Source of the DNA: Pseudidiomarina terrestris
GTDB lineage: Bacteria; Pseudomonadota; Gammaproteobacteria; Enterobacterales; Alteromonadaceae
Assembly: GCF_030466405.1 (NCBI RefSeq)
Contig: NZ_JAGGJF010000002.1
Coordinates: 186,001-250,000, forward strand
Reading direction: 5' to 3'
DNA length: 64,000 bases
Shown here: piece after piece, positions 27,635-37,830 of the stretch
How the letters are laid out: every line of letters starts with the position of its first letter
Position numbering within the stretch: the stretch's first letter is position 1
Program-made: the position numbers and the translations under genes
The notes under the pieces: generated by a model
Told to the model about the DNA's origin: nothing
The model's database searches: none
Seen by the model: the letters and a program-made list of their open reading frames with translations, nothing else

Positions 27635-27663
27635 ATGTTAAAGGTGCCTGCGCGGCCTGTCAA
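27635..27663 (-). promoter_or_regulatory. Promoter of the tRNA-Asn pair
   Basis: On the minus strand TTGACA (27663-27658), a 17-base spacer and TAACAT (27640-27635), then a GC-rich discriminator (TCGCTCCCG), as usual for stringently controlled stable RNA. Confidence 0.75.
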
Positions 27664-27777
27664 TAGTAAAAATGCGCGTTTGCGCGTTTTCTGTTCACGG
27701 CTGCAAAAATTACTTTTTGTCAAGCCACCGAAATGACGGTCACTATAACATAACGCATAATGCGCAATCGCTGTCGG

Positions 27778-27847
27778 TTATCCACAGTGAGGGCAAAGTC
27801 ACGCCAGTCATGGGCTAGCAGATCTTATCCACTAAATCTGTGGATAA
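27778..27847. promoter_or_regulatory. DnaA-box cluster in a gene-free gap
   Basis: Two perfect DnaA boxes TTATCCACA (27778-27786 on plus, 27839-27847 on minus) and one near-perfect TTATCCACT (27825-27833). The last two face each other as an inverted repeat TTATCCAC-n7-GTGGATAA. It lies in the 27604-28133 gap, followed by a very AT-rich stretch (27910-28010) with two TTTATAAA palindromes. No protein gene is visible in the gap. Possibly a DnaA-titrating or DnaA-reactivating site (datA/DARS-like); inference. Confidence 0.5.
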
Positions 27848-28065
27848 CCTTGTGGGCAGATATGTGAGAAGCCTTAAATCACGCTGTGTAGCGAGCGATT
27901 GCGGAGCTGATTAAAATTTGAGTTTATAAAAATAAGTTCTTTATAAACAGTAGGTTGAGATAAACTGCGGATCTACCCCTAAATTATTTTTTTATTTATT
28001 TTTAGCTGTACACTGAATCGACAAGGGTTGTGCATTTCTTCATTCATGTGGTGAATTTTTGGCTC

Positions 28066-28102
28066 AAAAAAGGCCCGCAAACCGAACCGGTTGCGGGCCT
28101 TT
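28066..28102 (-). terminator. Rho-independent terminator of the aminotransferase gene
   Basis: On the minus strand AAAGGCCCGCAA/TTGCGGGCCTTT with a 10-base loop, followed by TTTTTT, 31 bases after the stop of the gene at 28134. Confidence 0.9.
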
Positions 28103-28133
28103 AAACTAATAAATTCTAAGTAGAACAAGGCTT

Positions 28134-29318
28134 CTACTTGTTAGCGAATTCCGTAATACGTGCAACAGCCTCTTCGAGTGTCGCTAAATCCGTTGCAAAA
28201 GAAAGTCGGCAATGTCCTGGCGCACCGAATGCTGAACCTGGCACCAACGCCACTTTATTTTCTTTCAACAGCGCTTCGCACCATTCAACATCATCGGCCA
28301 AACCTTTATCGGCCATCATTACTTCAATATTGGCGAAGGTGTAGAAGGTACCGTCGCCTTCAATGCAGCGCATGCCCGGAATTGCGTTCAGGGCATTTAC
28401 CAGATAGTCGTGGCGCAGCTTAAACGCGCGGACCATTTCGGTAATACAGCTTTGATCGCCAGTGAGGGCGGCCAGTGCTGCATGCTGACTGATGCTGGCA
28501 GGATTCGAAGTACTCTGTGATTGCATTTTCTTCATCGCCGCAATGATAGGTGCCGGGCCTGCTGCGTAGCCGATACGCCAACCGGTCATGGCATAAGCTT
28601 TAGATACGCCCGAGAGCAGGATAATGCGGTCCTGCAAATCTGGCGCTGCCATGGCGATATTGGCAAACGGGAAGTCGGCCCACAGAATGTGCTCGTACAT
28701 ATCGTCACTGGCGATCAGAATTTGCGGATGCTCACGCAGCACTTCGGCCAGCGCCGCCAGTTCCTCTTTGGTGTAGGCGGTACCGGTTGGATTAGACGGG
28801 CTGTTAAGAAACAGCAGGCGTGTTTTCGGTGTAATCGCAGCAGCAAGTTGTTCCGGGGTAATTTTATAGCGCTGTTCAATACCTGCCTGAATGAACTTGG
28901 GTTCAGCACCGACCAGTTTTGCCATGTCTGGATACGAGACCCAATAAGGAGCTGGAACCAGCACTTCATCGCCAGGATTTAGCCAGGCGCTTAACAGGTT
29001 AAAGATACTGTGCTTACCGCCGGCAGAAATCAGGATCTCGGATAACTTGTAGGTGAGGTCGTTATCACGTTTGAACTTGTCAATCACCGCCTGCTTGAGC
29101 TCGGTGATGCCATCCACAGCCGTGTACTTGGTATGACCTGCATCGATAGCAGCTTTGGCTGCGTCTTTAATAAACTCCGGGGTATCGAAGTCCGGCTCGC
29201 CAACGCCAAGGCCAATAACATCATGGCCCGCAGCTTTTAACTCGGCGGCTTTTTGCGACACAGCGAGTGTTGGAGAAGGTTGTATTGCGTTGATGCGATC
29301 GGATAATGGGTAGTTCAC
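28134..29318 (-). CDS. Class I aspartate/prephenate-type aminotransferase
   Basis: 394 residues from a GTG start (VNYPLSDRINAIQPS) that has AGGAA 9 bases upstream; the longer reading frame adds 37 residues that look non-coding. Fold-type I PLP enzyme: GVGEPDFDTPE, NSPSNPTGTAYT, SDDMYEHI, and the Schiff-base Lys in SGVSKAYAMTGWRIGY. This is the Thermus-like AspAT subgroup I-gamma, which transaminates aspartate and often prephenate. Monocistronic, with its own terminator. Confidence 0.9.
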   Translation of the reverse strand: MNYPLSDRINAIQPSPTLAVSQKAAELKAAGHDVIGLGVGEPDFDTPEFIKDAAKAAIDAGHTKYTAVDGITELKQAVIDKFKRDNDLTYKLSEILISAGGKHSIFNLLSAWLNPGDEVLVPAPYWVSYPDMAKLVGAEPKFIQAGIEQRYKITPEQLAAAITPKTRLLFLNSPSNPTGTAYTKEELAALAEVLREHPQILIASDDMYEHILWADFPFANIAMAAPDLQDRIILLSGVSKAYAMTGWRIGYAAGPAPIIAAMKKMQSQSTSNPASISQHAALAALTGDQSCITEMVRAFKLRHDYLVNALNAIPGMRCIEGDGTFYTFANIEVMMADKGLADDVEWCEALLKENKVALVPGSAFGAPGHCRLSFATDLATLEEAVARITEFANK

Positions 29319-29521
29319 GGCACGTTCCTGTGGATCAAAATGAAGGTCATTACTATATGATCCTTCGCTTTTTATGTCCATGATCGGCGCTGAGGTCAGG
29401 CCATTCTTTTTTGGCTCACATAGCGTCAATCAGGGAAATCCGTTACACTAGCTGACTTCGTATACGTCTGACCGTGCGACTGAAAATGAACGCGCAACCA
29501 CTGGTTTAAATGGAACTCTGA

Positions 29522-30880
29522 ATGGCCTCAGCAGTATCGGCAAAATCACTGACAAATGATCCAATTCCGGCAACGCTCTGGCAGATGACCTGGCCTGTGG
29601 TGATTGGGGTGCTGACCCTGATCAGTTTTAACGTGGTCGACACCTTCTTCGTCGGCATGCTTGGCACAGATCCCCTGGCTGCAGTGAGCTTTACCTTTCC
29701 GGTCACCTTTAGTGTCGTAAGTCTGGCGATTGGTTTAGGCGTCGGTACTTCGGCGGTTTTGGCACGTAAGCGCGGTGCCGGCAATGAAGCTCATGCGCGT
29801 TTCGACGGCGTGATAGCGCTGGCGGTTTCCGCTCTCCTTGTTGCTGGCTTATCCTTGTTCGGTTTCTTGCTTATGGATCCGATCTTCGCTGCCTTACAAG
29901 CGCAAGAACGGTTATTGCCATTGATCCACGAGTACATGATCCTGTGGTTCGCGGGCGCGACCTTTTTAGTGATCCCTATGGTCGGCAATGCGGTGCTACG
30001 CGCGTCGGGGGATACTCGCACACCCTCGATCATTATGGCCTCCGGCGGCTTGCTCAATGCTATTTTTGACCCCATCTTAATTTTCGGCTTCGGCCCCATA
30101 CCCGCCATGGGTGTGCAGGGCGCGGCGCTGGCCAGTGTCCTGAGCTGGTCTATTGGCACGGTGTTAGTGCTGTGGTACCTGCACTACAAAGGTTTAATCA
30201 GTTTCAAGGTACCTGAACACGCGCACCCGGTGAAATCCGCCAAACAGATTTTAAACATTGGCCTGCCAGCGGCCGGTGCGAACATGCTGACGCCACTGGC
30301 GATGGCAGTGATGACCGCAATTATCGCAGCCTATGGCGCACCTGCGGTGGCGGCTTTTGGCGTGGGAACACGGCTGGAATCCTTGGCCAGCGTGATCATT
30401 CTGGCGCTGTCGATGAGTCTGCCGCCGCTGATTAGCCAGAATCTGGGTGCTATGCAGTTTGAGCGGGTGCGCGATGCCTATAACACAGCCTTACGCAGTG
30501 TCATTGTGGTGCAATTACTGATTTACGTTGTGCTGGCGGTTGGCGCACCTTATATCGCACAAATTTTTACCGACGACCCGGAAGTGGCTCGCTTAATTCG
30601 GTTATTTCTTTACATCATGCCCTTGGGCTACGGTATGCAAGGCATCATTATTTTGACGAACTCCAGTTTTAACGCCATGCACGAGCCGATGTCGGCGCTG
30701 GCGTTAAGTATTGTGCGGTTATTCGTTATGTTCGTACCACTGAGTTACATCGGCTCGCTGATTGCTGATATTCCCGGACTGTTCATCGGTGGAGTGGTCG
30801 CCAATGTGCTGACTGCTGGTATTGCCTGGCGCTGGTTCCAGGCCGGACTGCGGAAACAACGAAACGAGGAGGTTGCCTGA
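29522..30880 (+). CDS. MATE-family efflux transporter
   Basis: 452 residues, twelve hydrophobic segments in two homologous halves ([25 protein letters not shown] and [25 protein letters not shown]). Exports cationic compounds by H+ or Na+ antiport. The TGA stop overlaps the uvrB start (TGATG), so the two genes are coupled, an unusual pairing with no obvious functional reason. Confidence 0.93.
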   Translation: MASAVSAKSLTNDPIPATLWQMTWPVVIGVLTLISFNVVDTFFVGMLGTDPLAAVSFTFPVTFSVVSLAIGLGVGTSAVLARKRGAGNEAHARFDGVIALAVSALLVAGLSLFGFLLMDPIFAALQAQERLLPLIHEYMILWFAGATFLVIPMVGNAVLRASGDTRTPSIIMASGGLLNAIFDPILIFGFGPIPAMGVQGAALASVLSWSIGTVLVLWYLHYKGLISFKVPEHAHPVKSAKQILNIGLPAAGANMLTPLAMAVMTAIIAAYGAPAVAAFGVGTRLESLASVIILALSMSLPPLISQNLGAMQFERVRDAYNTALRSVIVVQLLIYVVLAVGAPYIAQIFTDDPEVARLIRLFLYIMPLGYGMQGIIILTNSSFNAMHEPMSALALSIVRLFVMFVPLSYIGSLIADIPGLFIGGVVANVLTAGIAWRWFQAGLRKQRNEEVA

Positions 30881-32904
30881 TGGCACGTGCGTTTGAATTA
30901 GTCTCTGAATATCAACCTGCAGGCGATCAGCCCAAGGCCATCGAAAGCCTGGTCGATAATCTTGAAGCGGGTCTTGCGCATCAAACCTTACTTGGGGTGA
31001 CCGGCTCAGGTAAAACCTTCACCATGGCCAATGTCATTCAGCAGGTGCAACGGCCAACGCTGATCCTGGCCCACAATAAAACATTGGCCGCGCAGTTGTA
31101 CGGGGAAATGAAAGAGTTCTTTCCCAACAACGCGGTAGAGTATTTTGTTTCGTATTACGATTATTATCAGCCCGAAGCTTACGTGCCGACCACGGATACC
31201 TTCATTGAGAAAGACGCCTCGATTAATGACCATATTGAGCAAATGCGCTTGTCAGCGACTAAAGCCCTGATGGAGCGCCGCGATGTGGTATTGGTGGCGT
31301 CGGTGTCCTGTATTTACGGTTTGGGTGACCCTGAATCCTACATGAAAATGATGCTGCACCTGCGCCGCGGTGACATCATTGACCAGCGCGACGTGCTGCG
31401 CCGCCTGGCGCAGTTACAATACAAGCGTAATGACGCGGCCTTTGAACGCGGCACCTACCGGGTACGTGGCGAAGTGATTGATATTTTCCCGGCGGAGTCG
31501 GAAGAAATGGCCGTGCGCCTTGAGCTGTTCGACGATGAAATCGACCGTATCAGTTTTTTTGAGCCGCTGACAGGGCAGGTGACACAGGCTGACGTTGCCC
31601 GCGCGACCATTTACCCCAAGACCCATTACGTGACGCCCCGGGAAACCATTTTGCAGGCCATTGAGCAAATCAAAGAAGAGCTTAAAGACCGCAAACAGGA
31701 ACTGCTGGACGCTAACAAGCTGATCGAAGAGCAGCGCATTTCCCAGCGTACTCAGTACGATATTGAAATGATGCTGGAGCTGGGCTATTGCTCGGGTATC
31801 GAAAACTATTCCCGCTATCTGTCCGGGCGGGCGCCAGGCGAGCCGCCACCGACCTTACTGGATTATCTGCCCGATGATGCCTTGCTGATCATCGATGAGT
31901 CGCATGTGTCAGTGTCGCAAGTGGGCGCCATGTACAAAGGCGACCGCTCGCGTAAAGAAAATCTGGTGAATTACGGTTTCCGCTTGCCATCGGCACTGGA
32001 TAACAGGCCGTTGAAATTTAACGAATTCGAAGCCATCGCACCGCAAACCATTTATGTCTCAGCGACCCCTGGCAAATACGAGATTGAAAAATCCGCAGGT
32101 GAGGTTATCGAGCAAGTGGTAAGGCCGACTGGGCTTATTGACCCTGTCATCGAAGTGCGTCCGGTTGGCACCCAGGTGGATGATCTGATGTCGGAAGTAC
32201 GACTGCGCGTGGAGCGCAAAGAGCGCGTATTAGCGACCACGCTAACCAAGAAAATGGCGGAAGACCTTAGCGACTATCTGGACGAGCATGGCATTAAAGT
32301 TCGCTATCTGCATTCGGATATCGACACCGTTGAGCGTATGGAGATCATTCGTGATTTGCGCTTGGGTGAATTCGATGTGCTGGTCGGGATTAACTTGCTG
32401 CGGGAAGGTCTGGACATGCCGGAAGTTAGTCTGGTGGCGATTCTCGACGCTGACAAAGAAGGCTTCTTGCGCTCTGATCGTGCCTTGATCCAGACCATTG
32501 GTCGGGCGGCGCGGAACGTCAATGGTAAAGCCATTCTTTATGGCGACAAAATTACCGGCTCGATGCAGCGTGCGATTGATGAAACGGATCGCCGCCGCGA
32601 GAAGCAGGTGGCGTACAACCTGGAACATGGTATTACGCCGAAAGGGCTGACCAAAGGTGTGACTGACGTGATGGATTTAGGCGGCGCGAGAAAACGGCGT
32701 AAGAGCTATGATGAGCGTCGAGCTGTGGCCGAGGCGGAAGCGAAGTACGATGTCAATCTGAACGATCCGGTCGCGTTGATGAAAGTGCTGGAGCGTACCG
32801 AAAAAGAAATGTACCAAGCCGCGAAAGACCTTGAATTCGAGAAAGCGGCGCAGCTTCGAGATGACGTTGGTGCGCTGCGTGAACGCTTGAAACTGTTGGG
32901 TTAA
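30880..32904 (+). CDS. uvrB: UvrABC excinuclease subunit B
   Basis: 674 residues. Nucleotide excision repair helicase-like subunit. Walker A GVTGSGKT, the beta-hairpin [21 protein letters not shown] that clamps the DNA strand, [16 protein letters not shown], and the C-terminal UVR domain ([21 protein letters not shown] pattern) that meets UvrC. Full length for the family. Any LexA box would have to lie within or upstream of the MATE gene; I see none at the junction. Confidence 0.98.
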   Translation: MARAFELVSEYQPAGDQPKAIESLVDNLEAGLAHQTLLGVTGSGKTFTMANVIQQVQRPTLILAHNKTLAAQLYGEMKEFFPNNAVEYFVSYYDYYQPEAYVPTTDTFIEKDASINDHIEQMRLSATKALMERRDVVLVASVSCIYGLGDPESYMKMMLHLRRGDIIDQRDVLRRLAQLQYKRNDAAFERGTYRVRGEVIDIFPAESEEMAVRLELFDDEIDRISFFEPLTGQVTQADVARATIYPKTHYVTPRETILQAIEQIKEELKDRKQELLDANKLIEEQRISQRTQYDIEMMLELGYCSGIENYSRYLSGRAPGEPPPTLLDYLPDDALLIIDESHVSVSQVGAMYKGDRSRKENLVNYGFRLPSALDNRPLKFNEFEAIAPQTIYVSATPGKYEIEKSAGEVIEQVVRPTGLIDPVIEVRPVGTQVDDLMSEVRLRVERKERVLATTLTKKMAEDLSDYLDEHGIKVRYLHSDIDTVERMEIIRDLRLGEFDVLVGINLLREGLDMPEVSLVAILDADKEGFLRSDRALIQTIGRAARNVNGKAILYGDKITGSMQRAIDETDRRREKQVAYNLEHGITPKGLTKGVTDVMDLGGARKRRKSYDERRAVAEAEAKYDVNLNDPVALMKVLERTEKEMYQAAKDLEFEKAAQLRDDVGALRERLKLLG

Positions 32905-32906
32905 GC

Positions 32907-33380
32907 ATGCAGCTGCAACGGGGCGATGAACATTATTTAACAGCTGACGGTCAGCTACGTACACCTTTGGCACTGATTTTTGTGTTGGGATTGTTTTTGC
33001 GTGGCTATCTGGCGTGGATTATATCGCTCACCTTTAGTGAAGATCGTTCCCGCTTGCTGCAGTTTTTCTATTCGAATACCGAACAGTTTGTCTTGACCCT
33101 AAGTGTCGGCCTGCCGGCGCTGGCGGTGGTGGTGATGTTGACCCAGGTGAAAGCCGAGATGCCCGCTTGGGTGCCGAAGTTTGCTCGTATTGCGCCTGCA
33201 TTATTGTGGCTCAGCTGGCTTGCCGATGGTGTTTTGATTGGTAGCTTAGTGATTGCCAACTGGCCGCACTTTGCTTTTGTGAAAGCGTTTATTATTTTTG
33301 CGTGGCTGATCGCGCTCTGGTTACTGCTGTATTCGCGTCATTTGAAACGGTTTTTCGAACTTGTTGCTGCAAGTGACTGA
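32907..33380 (+). CDS. DUF2919-like membrane protein
   Basis: 157 residues, about four membrane helices. The start (DEHYLTADGQLRTPLALIFVLGLFLRGYLAWI) fits DUF2919/YfeZ. It begins 2 bases after the uvrB stop, so it is probably on the same transcript. Function unknown. Confidence 0.75.
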   Translation: MQLQRGDEHYLTADGQLRTPLALIFVLGLFLRGYLAWIISLTFSEDRSRLLQFFYSNTEQFVLTLSVGLPALAVVVMLTQVKAEMPAWVPKFARIAPALLWLSWLADGVLIGSLVIANWPHFAFVKAFIIFAWLIALWLLLYSRHLKRFFELVAASD

Positions 33381-33438
33381 CACGAAGGTGCGCTGAGAGC
33401 TTTTCCCACAGGCTGTGGGCGAAGTAATACCTGAGAAG

Positions 33439-33514
33439 TGGTGGATGGTACTGGGCTCGAACCAGTGACCCCCGCCTTGTAAGGGCGGTGCTCTCCCAGC
33501 TGAGCTAACCATCC
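33439..33514 (-). tRNA. tRNA-Val (TAC)
   Basis: 76 bases with encoded CCA: GGATGGTTAGCTCAGCTGG, anticodon loop CTTACAA (TAC), T-arm GGTTCGAGCCC, acceptor ACCATCC-A. Confidence 0.97.
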
Positions 33515-33553
33515 ATCTGGGTAGTGCTTGCAACGTTTCACAAAGGCGTAGAG

Positions 33554-33629
33554 TGGTGGATGGTACTGGGCTCGAACCAGTGACCCTCGCCTTGTAAGGG
33601 CGATGCTCTCCCAACTGAGCTAACCATCC
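33554..33629 (-). tRNA. tRNA-Val (TAC), second copy
   Basis: Same tRNA with a few stem differences (D-arm TTGGGAGAGC, anticodon arm ATCGCCCTTACAAGGCGAG in place of ACCGCCC/GGCGGG), 39 bases from the other copy and first in the transcript. Confidence 0.97.
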
Positions 33630-33653
33630 GTTTTCTCTGCGTTGCGGGGCGGT

Positions 33654-33681
33654 ATTATAGGGAGCTACGCTGCCCTGTCAA
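33654..33681 (-). promoter_or_regulatory. Promoter of the tRNA-Val pair
   Basis: Perfect consensus on the minus strand: TTGACA (33681-33676), a 16-base spacer, TATAAT (33659-33654), then the GC-rich discriminator ACCGCCCCGC. Confidence 0.88.
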
Positions 33682-33846
33682 TAAAAAATATCACCCTTAT
33701 GTTCTGACTGCTGTCTTTTTGCCCAATTCGGCAAAGATTGATTGACGAATAACAAAGGTTTCACCAAAACCAGTGATGCGAGGTCGCGCGGTTATTGGTA
33801 AACTACGCTGCAAAATAACCCGACTGATGCGGAGAATGCAACTATT

Positions 33847-35259
33847 ATGACGGTAGTCACCCGATTTGCCCCTAGTCCAACTGGATATTTACATGTCGGC
33901 GGCGCGCGCACGGCACTTTATTCCTGGCTGGTTGCCAAAGCAGCCGGTGGGAAATTCGTACTGCGTATTGAAGACACAGATCGCGAACGTTCTACTCAGC
34001 CGGCAATCGACGCCATCCTGGAAGGCATGGAATGGTTAGGATTAAACTGGGACGAAGGTCCACACTACCAAACCAAACGCTTTGACCGCTACACGCACTT
34101 TATCGACAAGCTGTTAGAAGAAGACAAAGCTTATAAATGCTATTGCTCGACTGAGCGCCTGGAAAAAATGCGTGAAGAGCAAATGGAGAAGGGCGAAAAG
34201 CCGCGTTACGACGGTCATTGTCGTGATAACCCCAATGTCAGTGGCGATCGTTATGTGGTGCGTTTTCGCAACCCACAAACGGGTTCGGTGAAGTTTAACG
34301 ACCATATCCGTGGGCCAATCGAATTTGCCAACACCGAACTTGATGATTTGATCATCTCGCGCAGCGATGGCACCCCCACCTATAACTTCTGTGTCGTAAT
34401 TGACGATTGGGAAATGAATATCACCCACGTGGTGCGTGGGGAAGATCACATTAATAATACGCCGCGCCAGATTAATATTCTGCAAGCGCTCGGTGCGCCA
34501 GTGCCTGAATATGCTCATGTCTCAATGATTCTTGGCGATGATGGTAAGAAACTGTCGAAACGTCACGGTGCGGTTAGCGTGATGCAATACCGCGATGATG
34601 GCTACTTGCCGGAAGCGGTGATGAACTACCTGGTGCGACTGGGTTGGTCGCATGGCGATCAGGAGATTTTCAGCGTCGATGAGATGATTGAGTATTTCCG
34701 TCTGGATGACGTCAACAAAGCCGCGTCAGCGTTTAACACCGAGAAGTTAAACTGGCTTAACCAACATTACATGAAAGCCCTGCCAGTTGGTGAAGTGGCT
34801 GAGCACTTGCAATGGCACTTCAGTGACCAGGCGATTGATGTCACCAAAGGCCCTGCGTTAGAAAAAATCATTCCGTTGTTGGCTGATCGCGTGAAAACAT
34901 TGAAGGAAATGGCCACCTCAGCGCGGTATTTCTACGAAGATTATGAGAGCTTTGATGAAGCTGCGGCGAAAAAGCACTTGCGGCCTGTTGCCCGCGAAGC
35001 CCTCGAAGCTGTGCAAGATCGACTGGCGAGCCTGACCGAGTGGAATGCCGCATCGATTCAAGCTGCTATTCAAGCGACCGCTGATGATTTAGGGGTTGGC
35101 ATGGGTAAAGTCGGTATGCCATTGCGAGTGGCAGCGACCGGCTCCGGCAACTCACCTTCACTTGATGTGACGCTTGAGTTAATCGAGCAGGAGCAAGTTG
35201 TGGCCCGTATTGCTCGCGCGATTACCTTTATAAGTGAGCGTGAACAAGCGCAACAATAA
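33847..35259 (+). CDS. gltX: Glutamyl-tRNA synthetase
   Basis: 470 residues, class I synthetase. The HIGH-type motif appears as [11 protein letters not shown] and the KMSKS-type motif as KLSKRHG, both usual for GltX. It also keeps [26 protein letters not shown] and the C-terminal anticodon-binding helices. Located between the tRNA-Val pair and a block with three tRNA-Glu genes, a neat functional neighbourhood. Confidence 0.97.
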   Translation: MTVVTRFAPSPTGYLHVGGARTALYSWLVAKAAGGKFVLRIEDTDRERSTQPAIDAILEGMEWLGLNWDEGPHYQTKRFDRYTHFIDKLLEEDKAYKCYCSTERLEKMREEQMEKGEKPRYDGHCRDNPNVSGDRYVVRFRNPQTGSVKFNDHIRGPIEFANTELDDLIISRSDGTPTYNFCVVIDDWEMNITHVVRGEDHINNTPRQINILQALGAPVPEYAHVSMILGDDGKKLSKRHGAVSVMQYRDDGYLPEAVMNYLVRLGWSHGDQEIFSVDEMIEYFRLDDVNKAASAFNTEKLNWLNQHYMKALPVGEVAEHLQWHFSDQAIDVTKGPALEKIIPLLADRVKTLKEMATSARYFYEDYESFDEAAAKKHLRPVAREALEAVQDRLASLTEWNAASIQAAIQATADDLGVGMGKVGMPLRVAATGSGNSPSLDVTLELIEQEQVVARIARAITFISEREQAQQ

Positions 35260-35272
35260 GGACAACAACTGA

Positions 35273-35902
35273 ATGCCGAAAATTCGACAGTTACTTGCGA
35301 ATAATAAGGGTTGGGCGGAGCGTCAGCTGAATCTCGACCCTGAATTTTTCGCAAATCTGGTCAATCAGCAGACACCAGACTACTTGTGGATTGGCTGTTC
35401 GGATAGCCGGGTACCTGCGAATCAGGTGGTCGATTTAGCGCCGGGCGAGTTATTTGTCCATCGTAACGTCGCCAACCAGGTTATTCAGACTGATTTTAAC
35501 TGTCTGTCGGTCGTTCAGTACGCCGTGGATGCGTTAAAGGTGCAACACATTCTGGTAGTAGGGCATTACGGCTGTGGCGGTGTACGCGCGGCCACAGAGA
35601 GCTGTTCCCACGGTTTGGTCGATCACTGGCTGTATCCGATTAAAGATATTTACCGTGAGCATCATGACGAACTTGAAGCACTGGATGAGACAGCACGGGT
35701 AAATCGCTTATGCGAGTTGAACGTGATTGAGCAGGTGCGTAACCTGGCTAAGACCACCATTATCCAAAGCGCCTGGGATAGAGGACAGGAACTGGCGATT
35801 CATGGTTGGGTTTACAGCCTGGAAGATGGTCTGGTGCGGGACATGGACGTAACCGTGCGTGACCGTGCTTCACTGGAGCGGATCTATCATTTTGAGGATT
35901 AG
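35273..35902 (+). CDS. can: Beta-class carbonic anhydrase
   Basis: 209 residues. Zinc ligands in CSDSRVPA (Cys and the Asp/Arg dyad) and GHYGCGGVRAA (His, Cys). HRNVANQV completes the active site. Interconverts CO2 and bicarbonate for carboxylation reactions. It begins 13 bases after gltX, so probably co-transcribed. Length and motifs match E. coli Can rather than CynT. Confidence 0.93.
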   Translation: MPKIRQLLANNKGWAERQLNLDPEFFANLVNQQTPDYLWIGCSDSRVPANQVVDLAPGELFVHRNVANQVIQTDFNCLSVVQYAVDALKVQHILVVGHYGCGGVRAATESCSHGLVDHWLYPIKDIYREHHDELEALDETARVNRLCELNVIEQVRNLAKTTIIQSAWDRGQELAIHGWVYSLEDGLVRDMDVTVRDRASLERIYHFED

Positions 35903-36023
35903 TCAGCGTGACCGGCATTGACCGGCATGACGATTCCTATTGGCTAATTTTGGCGTGTTTTGGTGAGCTTTTGCGCGAACTGCCTAAAAATGGAGCAAAC
36001 GCTTCATTTTGCCAAAAAAAAGG

Positions 36024-36053
36024 TTGACGGTTAGCAGCGAATTACCATAGAAT
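36024..36053 (+). promoter_or_regulatory. Promoter of the tRNA Ala-Glu block
   Basis: TTGACG (36024-36029), an 18-base spacer, TAGAAT (36048-36053) and a GC-rich discriminator TCGCCCCGC, 29 bases before tRNA-Ala. Confidence 0.75.
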
Positions 36054-36082
36054 TCGCCCCGCTGTCAGGGTACTGAAGTACT

Positions 36083-36158
<76 letters not shown>

Positions 36159-36195
36159 ATTCACTTCAGCACTTTTGTTGCAAAGTAAGATACGC

Positions 36196-36271
36196 GTCCC
36201 CTTCGTCTAGAGGCCTAGGACACCGCCCTTTCACGGCGGTAACAGGGGTTCGAATCCCCTAGGGGACGCCA
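36196..36271 (+). tRNA. tRNA-Glu (TTC), copy 1
   Basis: 76 bases with CCA: GTCCCCTTCGTCTAGAGG, anticodon loop CTTTCAC (TTC), T-arm GGGGTTCGAATCCCC. Confidence 0.97.
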
Positions 36272-36307
36272 ACTTACTCAACGCAACCAGCCGATTGCAA
36301 GTCCGGG

Positions 36308-36383
36308 GTCCCCTTCGTCTAGAGGCCTAGGACACCGCCCTTTCACGGCGGTAACAGGGGTTCGAATCCCCTAGGGGACGCCA
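36308..36383 (+). tRNA. tRNA-Glu (TTC), copy 2
   Basis: Identical to copy 1. The bases before it (AGTCCGGG) are repeated before copy 3, showing recent tandem duplication. Confidence 0.97.
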
Positions 36384-36413
36384 TTTAAAGTAATCGATTA
36401 AGACCAGTCCGGG

Positions 36414-36489
36414 GTCCCCTTCGTCTAGAGGCCTAGGACACCGCCCTTTCACGGCGGTAACAGGGGTTCGAATCCCCTAGGGGACGCCA
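36414..36489 (+). tRNA. tRNA-Glu (TTC), copy 3
   Basis: Identical to copies 1 and 2, 30 bases after copy 2. No hairpin terminator is visible before the convergent tesA end at 36527. Confidence 0.97.
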
Positions 36490-36526
36490 TTTCTTATCTG
36501 CTTTACCTTTCTCTCTGTTGAATACG

Positions 36527-37147
36527 CTACCTGCTAAGAAGCTTCAGCAGATGCGGCTCCATGATGTCAGCGATATCATCCTGTGCGTCTTCATTCGGAT
36601 GAATACCATCATTCTGCATCAATTCTGGCTTGGTGGCGATTTGCTCCATAAAGAAGGGGATCAACAGGGTATCTGTCGATGTCGCCAATTCCGGAAAGAT
36701 ATCTGCAAACATATCGCTGTAGCGCCGGCCGTAATTCGGCGGAATTATGATCTGACTCACCGCAACTTTAATATTCTCCTCTTGCAACCGATTGATGATT
36801 TGTAACAAATTAGATTTGATCGTAGTTGGCGTGAAGCCACGTAGACCATCATTACCACCGAGTTCAACGAACACAGCATCGGGCTGATGGGTTTTGATAA
36901 TCCCCTCGAGACGGTTTAAGGCGCCCTGAGTGGTGTCACCGCTAATGCTGGCGTTGATGAGCTCGATCGACGGGTGCGTTTGTTGCCAGCGTTGCTGCAA
37001 CACGCCGACCCACGACTGTTGTTGCGACATGCCGTAACCGGCACTTAGGCTATCGCCTAAAACGACCAGTGAGACATTTCCGTAAACTGGACGTACAAGT
37101 ACTAATAATGCGACGATAAATCCAAATTTTATTAGGAAATTTTTCAT
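36527..37147 (-). CDS. tesA: TesA-like multifunctional esterase/thioesterase/lysophospholipase
   Basis: 206 residues with an N-terminal signal sequence (FGFIVALLVLVRPVYG). SGNH hydrolase blocks I, II, III and V: VVLGDSLSAGYG, ISGDTTQGAL, ELGGNDGLRG and DGIHPNEDAQ, giving the Ser-Asp-His triad and the oxyanion Gly and Asn. Acts in the periplasm on acyl esters. Starts 2 bases from the divergent ABC transporter gene, so the two promoters must lie within each other's coding region. Confidence 0.93.
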   Translation of the reverse strand: MKNFLIKFGFIVALLVLVRPVYGNVSLVVLGDSLSAGYGMSQQQSWVGVLQQRWQQTHPSIELINASISGDTTQGALNRLEGIIKTHQPDAVFVELGGNDGLRGFTPTTIKSNLLQIINRLQEENIKVAVSQIIIPPNYGRRYSDMFADIFPELATSTDTLLIPFFMEQIATKPELMQNDGIHPNEDAQDDIADIMEPHLLKLLSR

Positions 37148-37149
37148 AA

Positions 37150-37830
37150 ATGCTTATTCAAACCGCTCAATTAAGAAAAGACGTAGAAACCAGTGAAGGT
37201 ATTCTACACATTTTAAAACCTACGGACCTAAAAATTGAAGCTGGCGAAACTGTCGCCATTGTTGGTGCTTCAGGTTCCGGTAAGTCGACGTTGTTAAGCT
37301 TACTCGCAGGTTTAGACCTCGCGAGTGCCGGAGATGTTTCCATAGATAACGTAAATTTGGGCGATTTGGATGAGGAGCAACGGGCAAAAATTCGCGCCGA
37401 CAAGGTTGGCTTTATTTTTCAGTCCTTTCTGTTGATACCAAGCCTGACCGCTTTAGAGAATGTGATGTTGCCGGCGGAGTTAGCGGGCCATAAACAGGCC
37501 GAGGCTCAGGCGCGTGAGCTACTGAGTAAGGTGGGACTGGGTGATCGCCTGACTCACTATCCGAATCAACTGTCCGGTGGCGAGCAGCAGCGCGTGGCGA
37601 TTGCCAGGGCGTTTGTGGGCACACCTAAAATTTTATTTGCCGATGAGCCGACCGGTAACCTGGATGCCACCACAGGTCATAAAGTCGAAGACCTGCTGTT
37701 TCAGATGAATCAGGATTCGGGCACAACGCTGGTGATGGTTACCCATGACAGTGAGTTGGCGGAGCGCTGCCAACGGGTGCTGCGTATGGAAGCTGGTAAG
37801 CTGACTGAGGTGACCCGCGATGTGGCATAA
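37150..37830 (+). CDS. ybbA: ABC transporter ATPase, YbbA/LolD type
   Basis: 226 residues. Walker A GASGSGKST, Q-loop FQSF, signature LSGGEQQRVAIARA, Walker B LFADEPTGNLD, H-loop VTHD. The MacB/LolD-like class works mechanically on the membrane rather than transporting across it. Its last 11 bases overlap the permease gene, and tesA divergent on the other side reproduces the E. coli tesA-ybbA-ybbP arrangement. Confidence 0.93.
   Translation: MLIQTAQLRKDVETSEGILHILKPTDLKIEAGETVAIVGASGSGKSTLLSLLAGLDLASAGDVSIDNVNLGDLDEEQRAKIRADKVGFIFQSFLLIPSLTALENVMLPAELAGHKQAEAQARELLSKVGLGDRLTHYPNQLSGGEQQRVAIARAFVGTPKILFADEPTGNLDATTGHKVEDLLFQMNQDSGTTLVMVTHDSELAERCQRVLRMEAGKLTEVTRDVA

Noticed and set aside
27604-28133. 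Chromosomal origin of replication (oriC)
   Set aside because: DnaA boxes and an AT-rich tract are present, but only three boxes, no 13-mer array and none of the usual origin neighbours (mnmG, dnaA, rnpA) are nearby. Kept only as a DnaA-box cluster.
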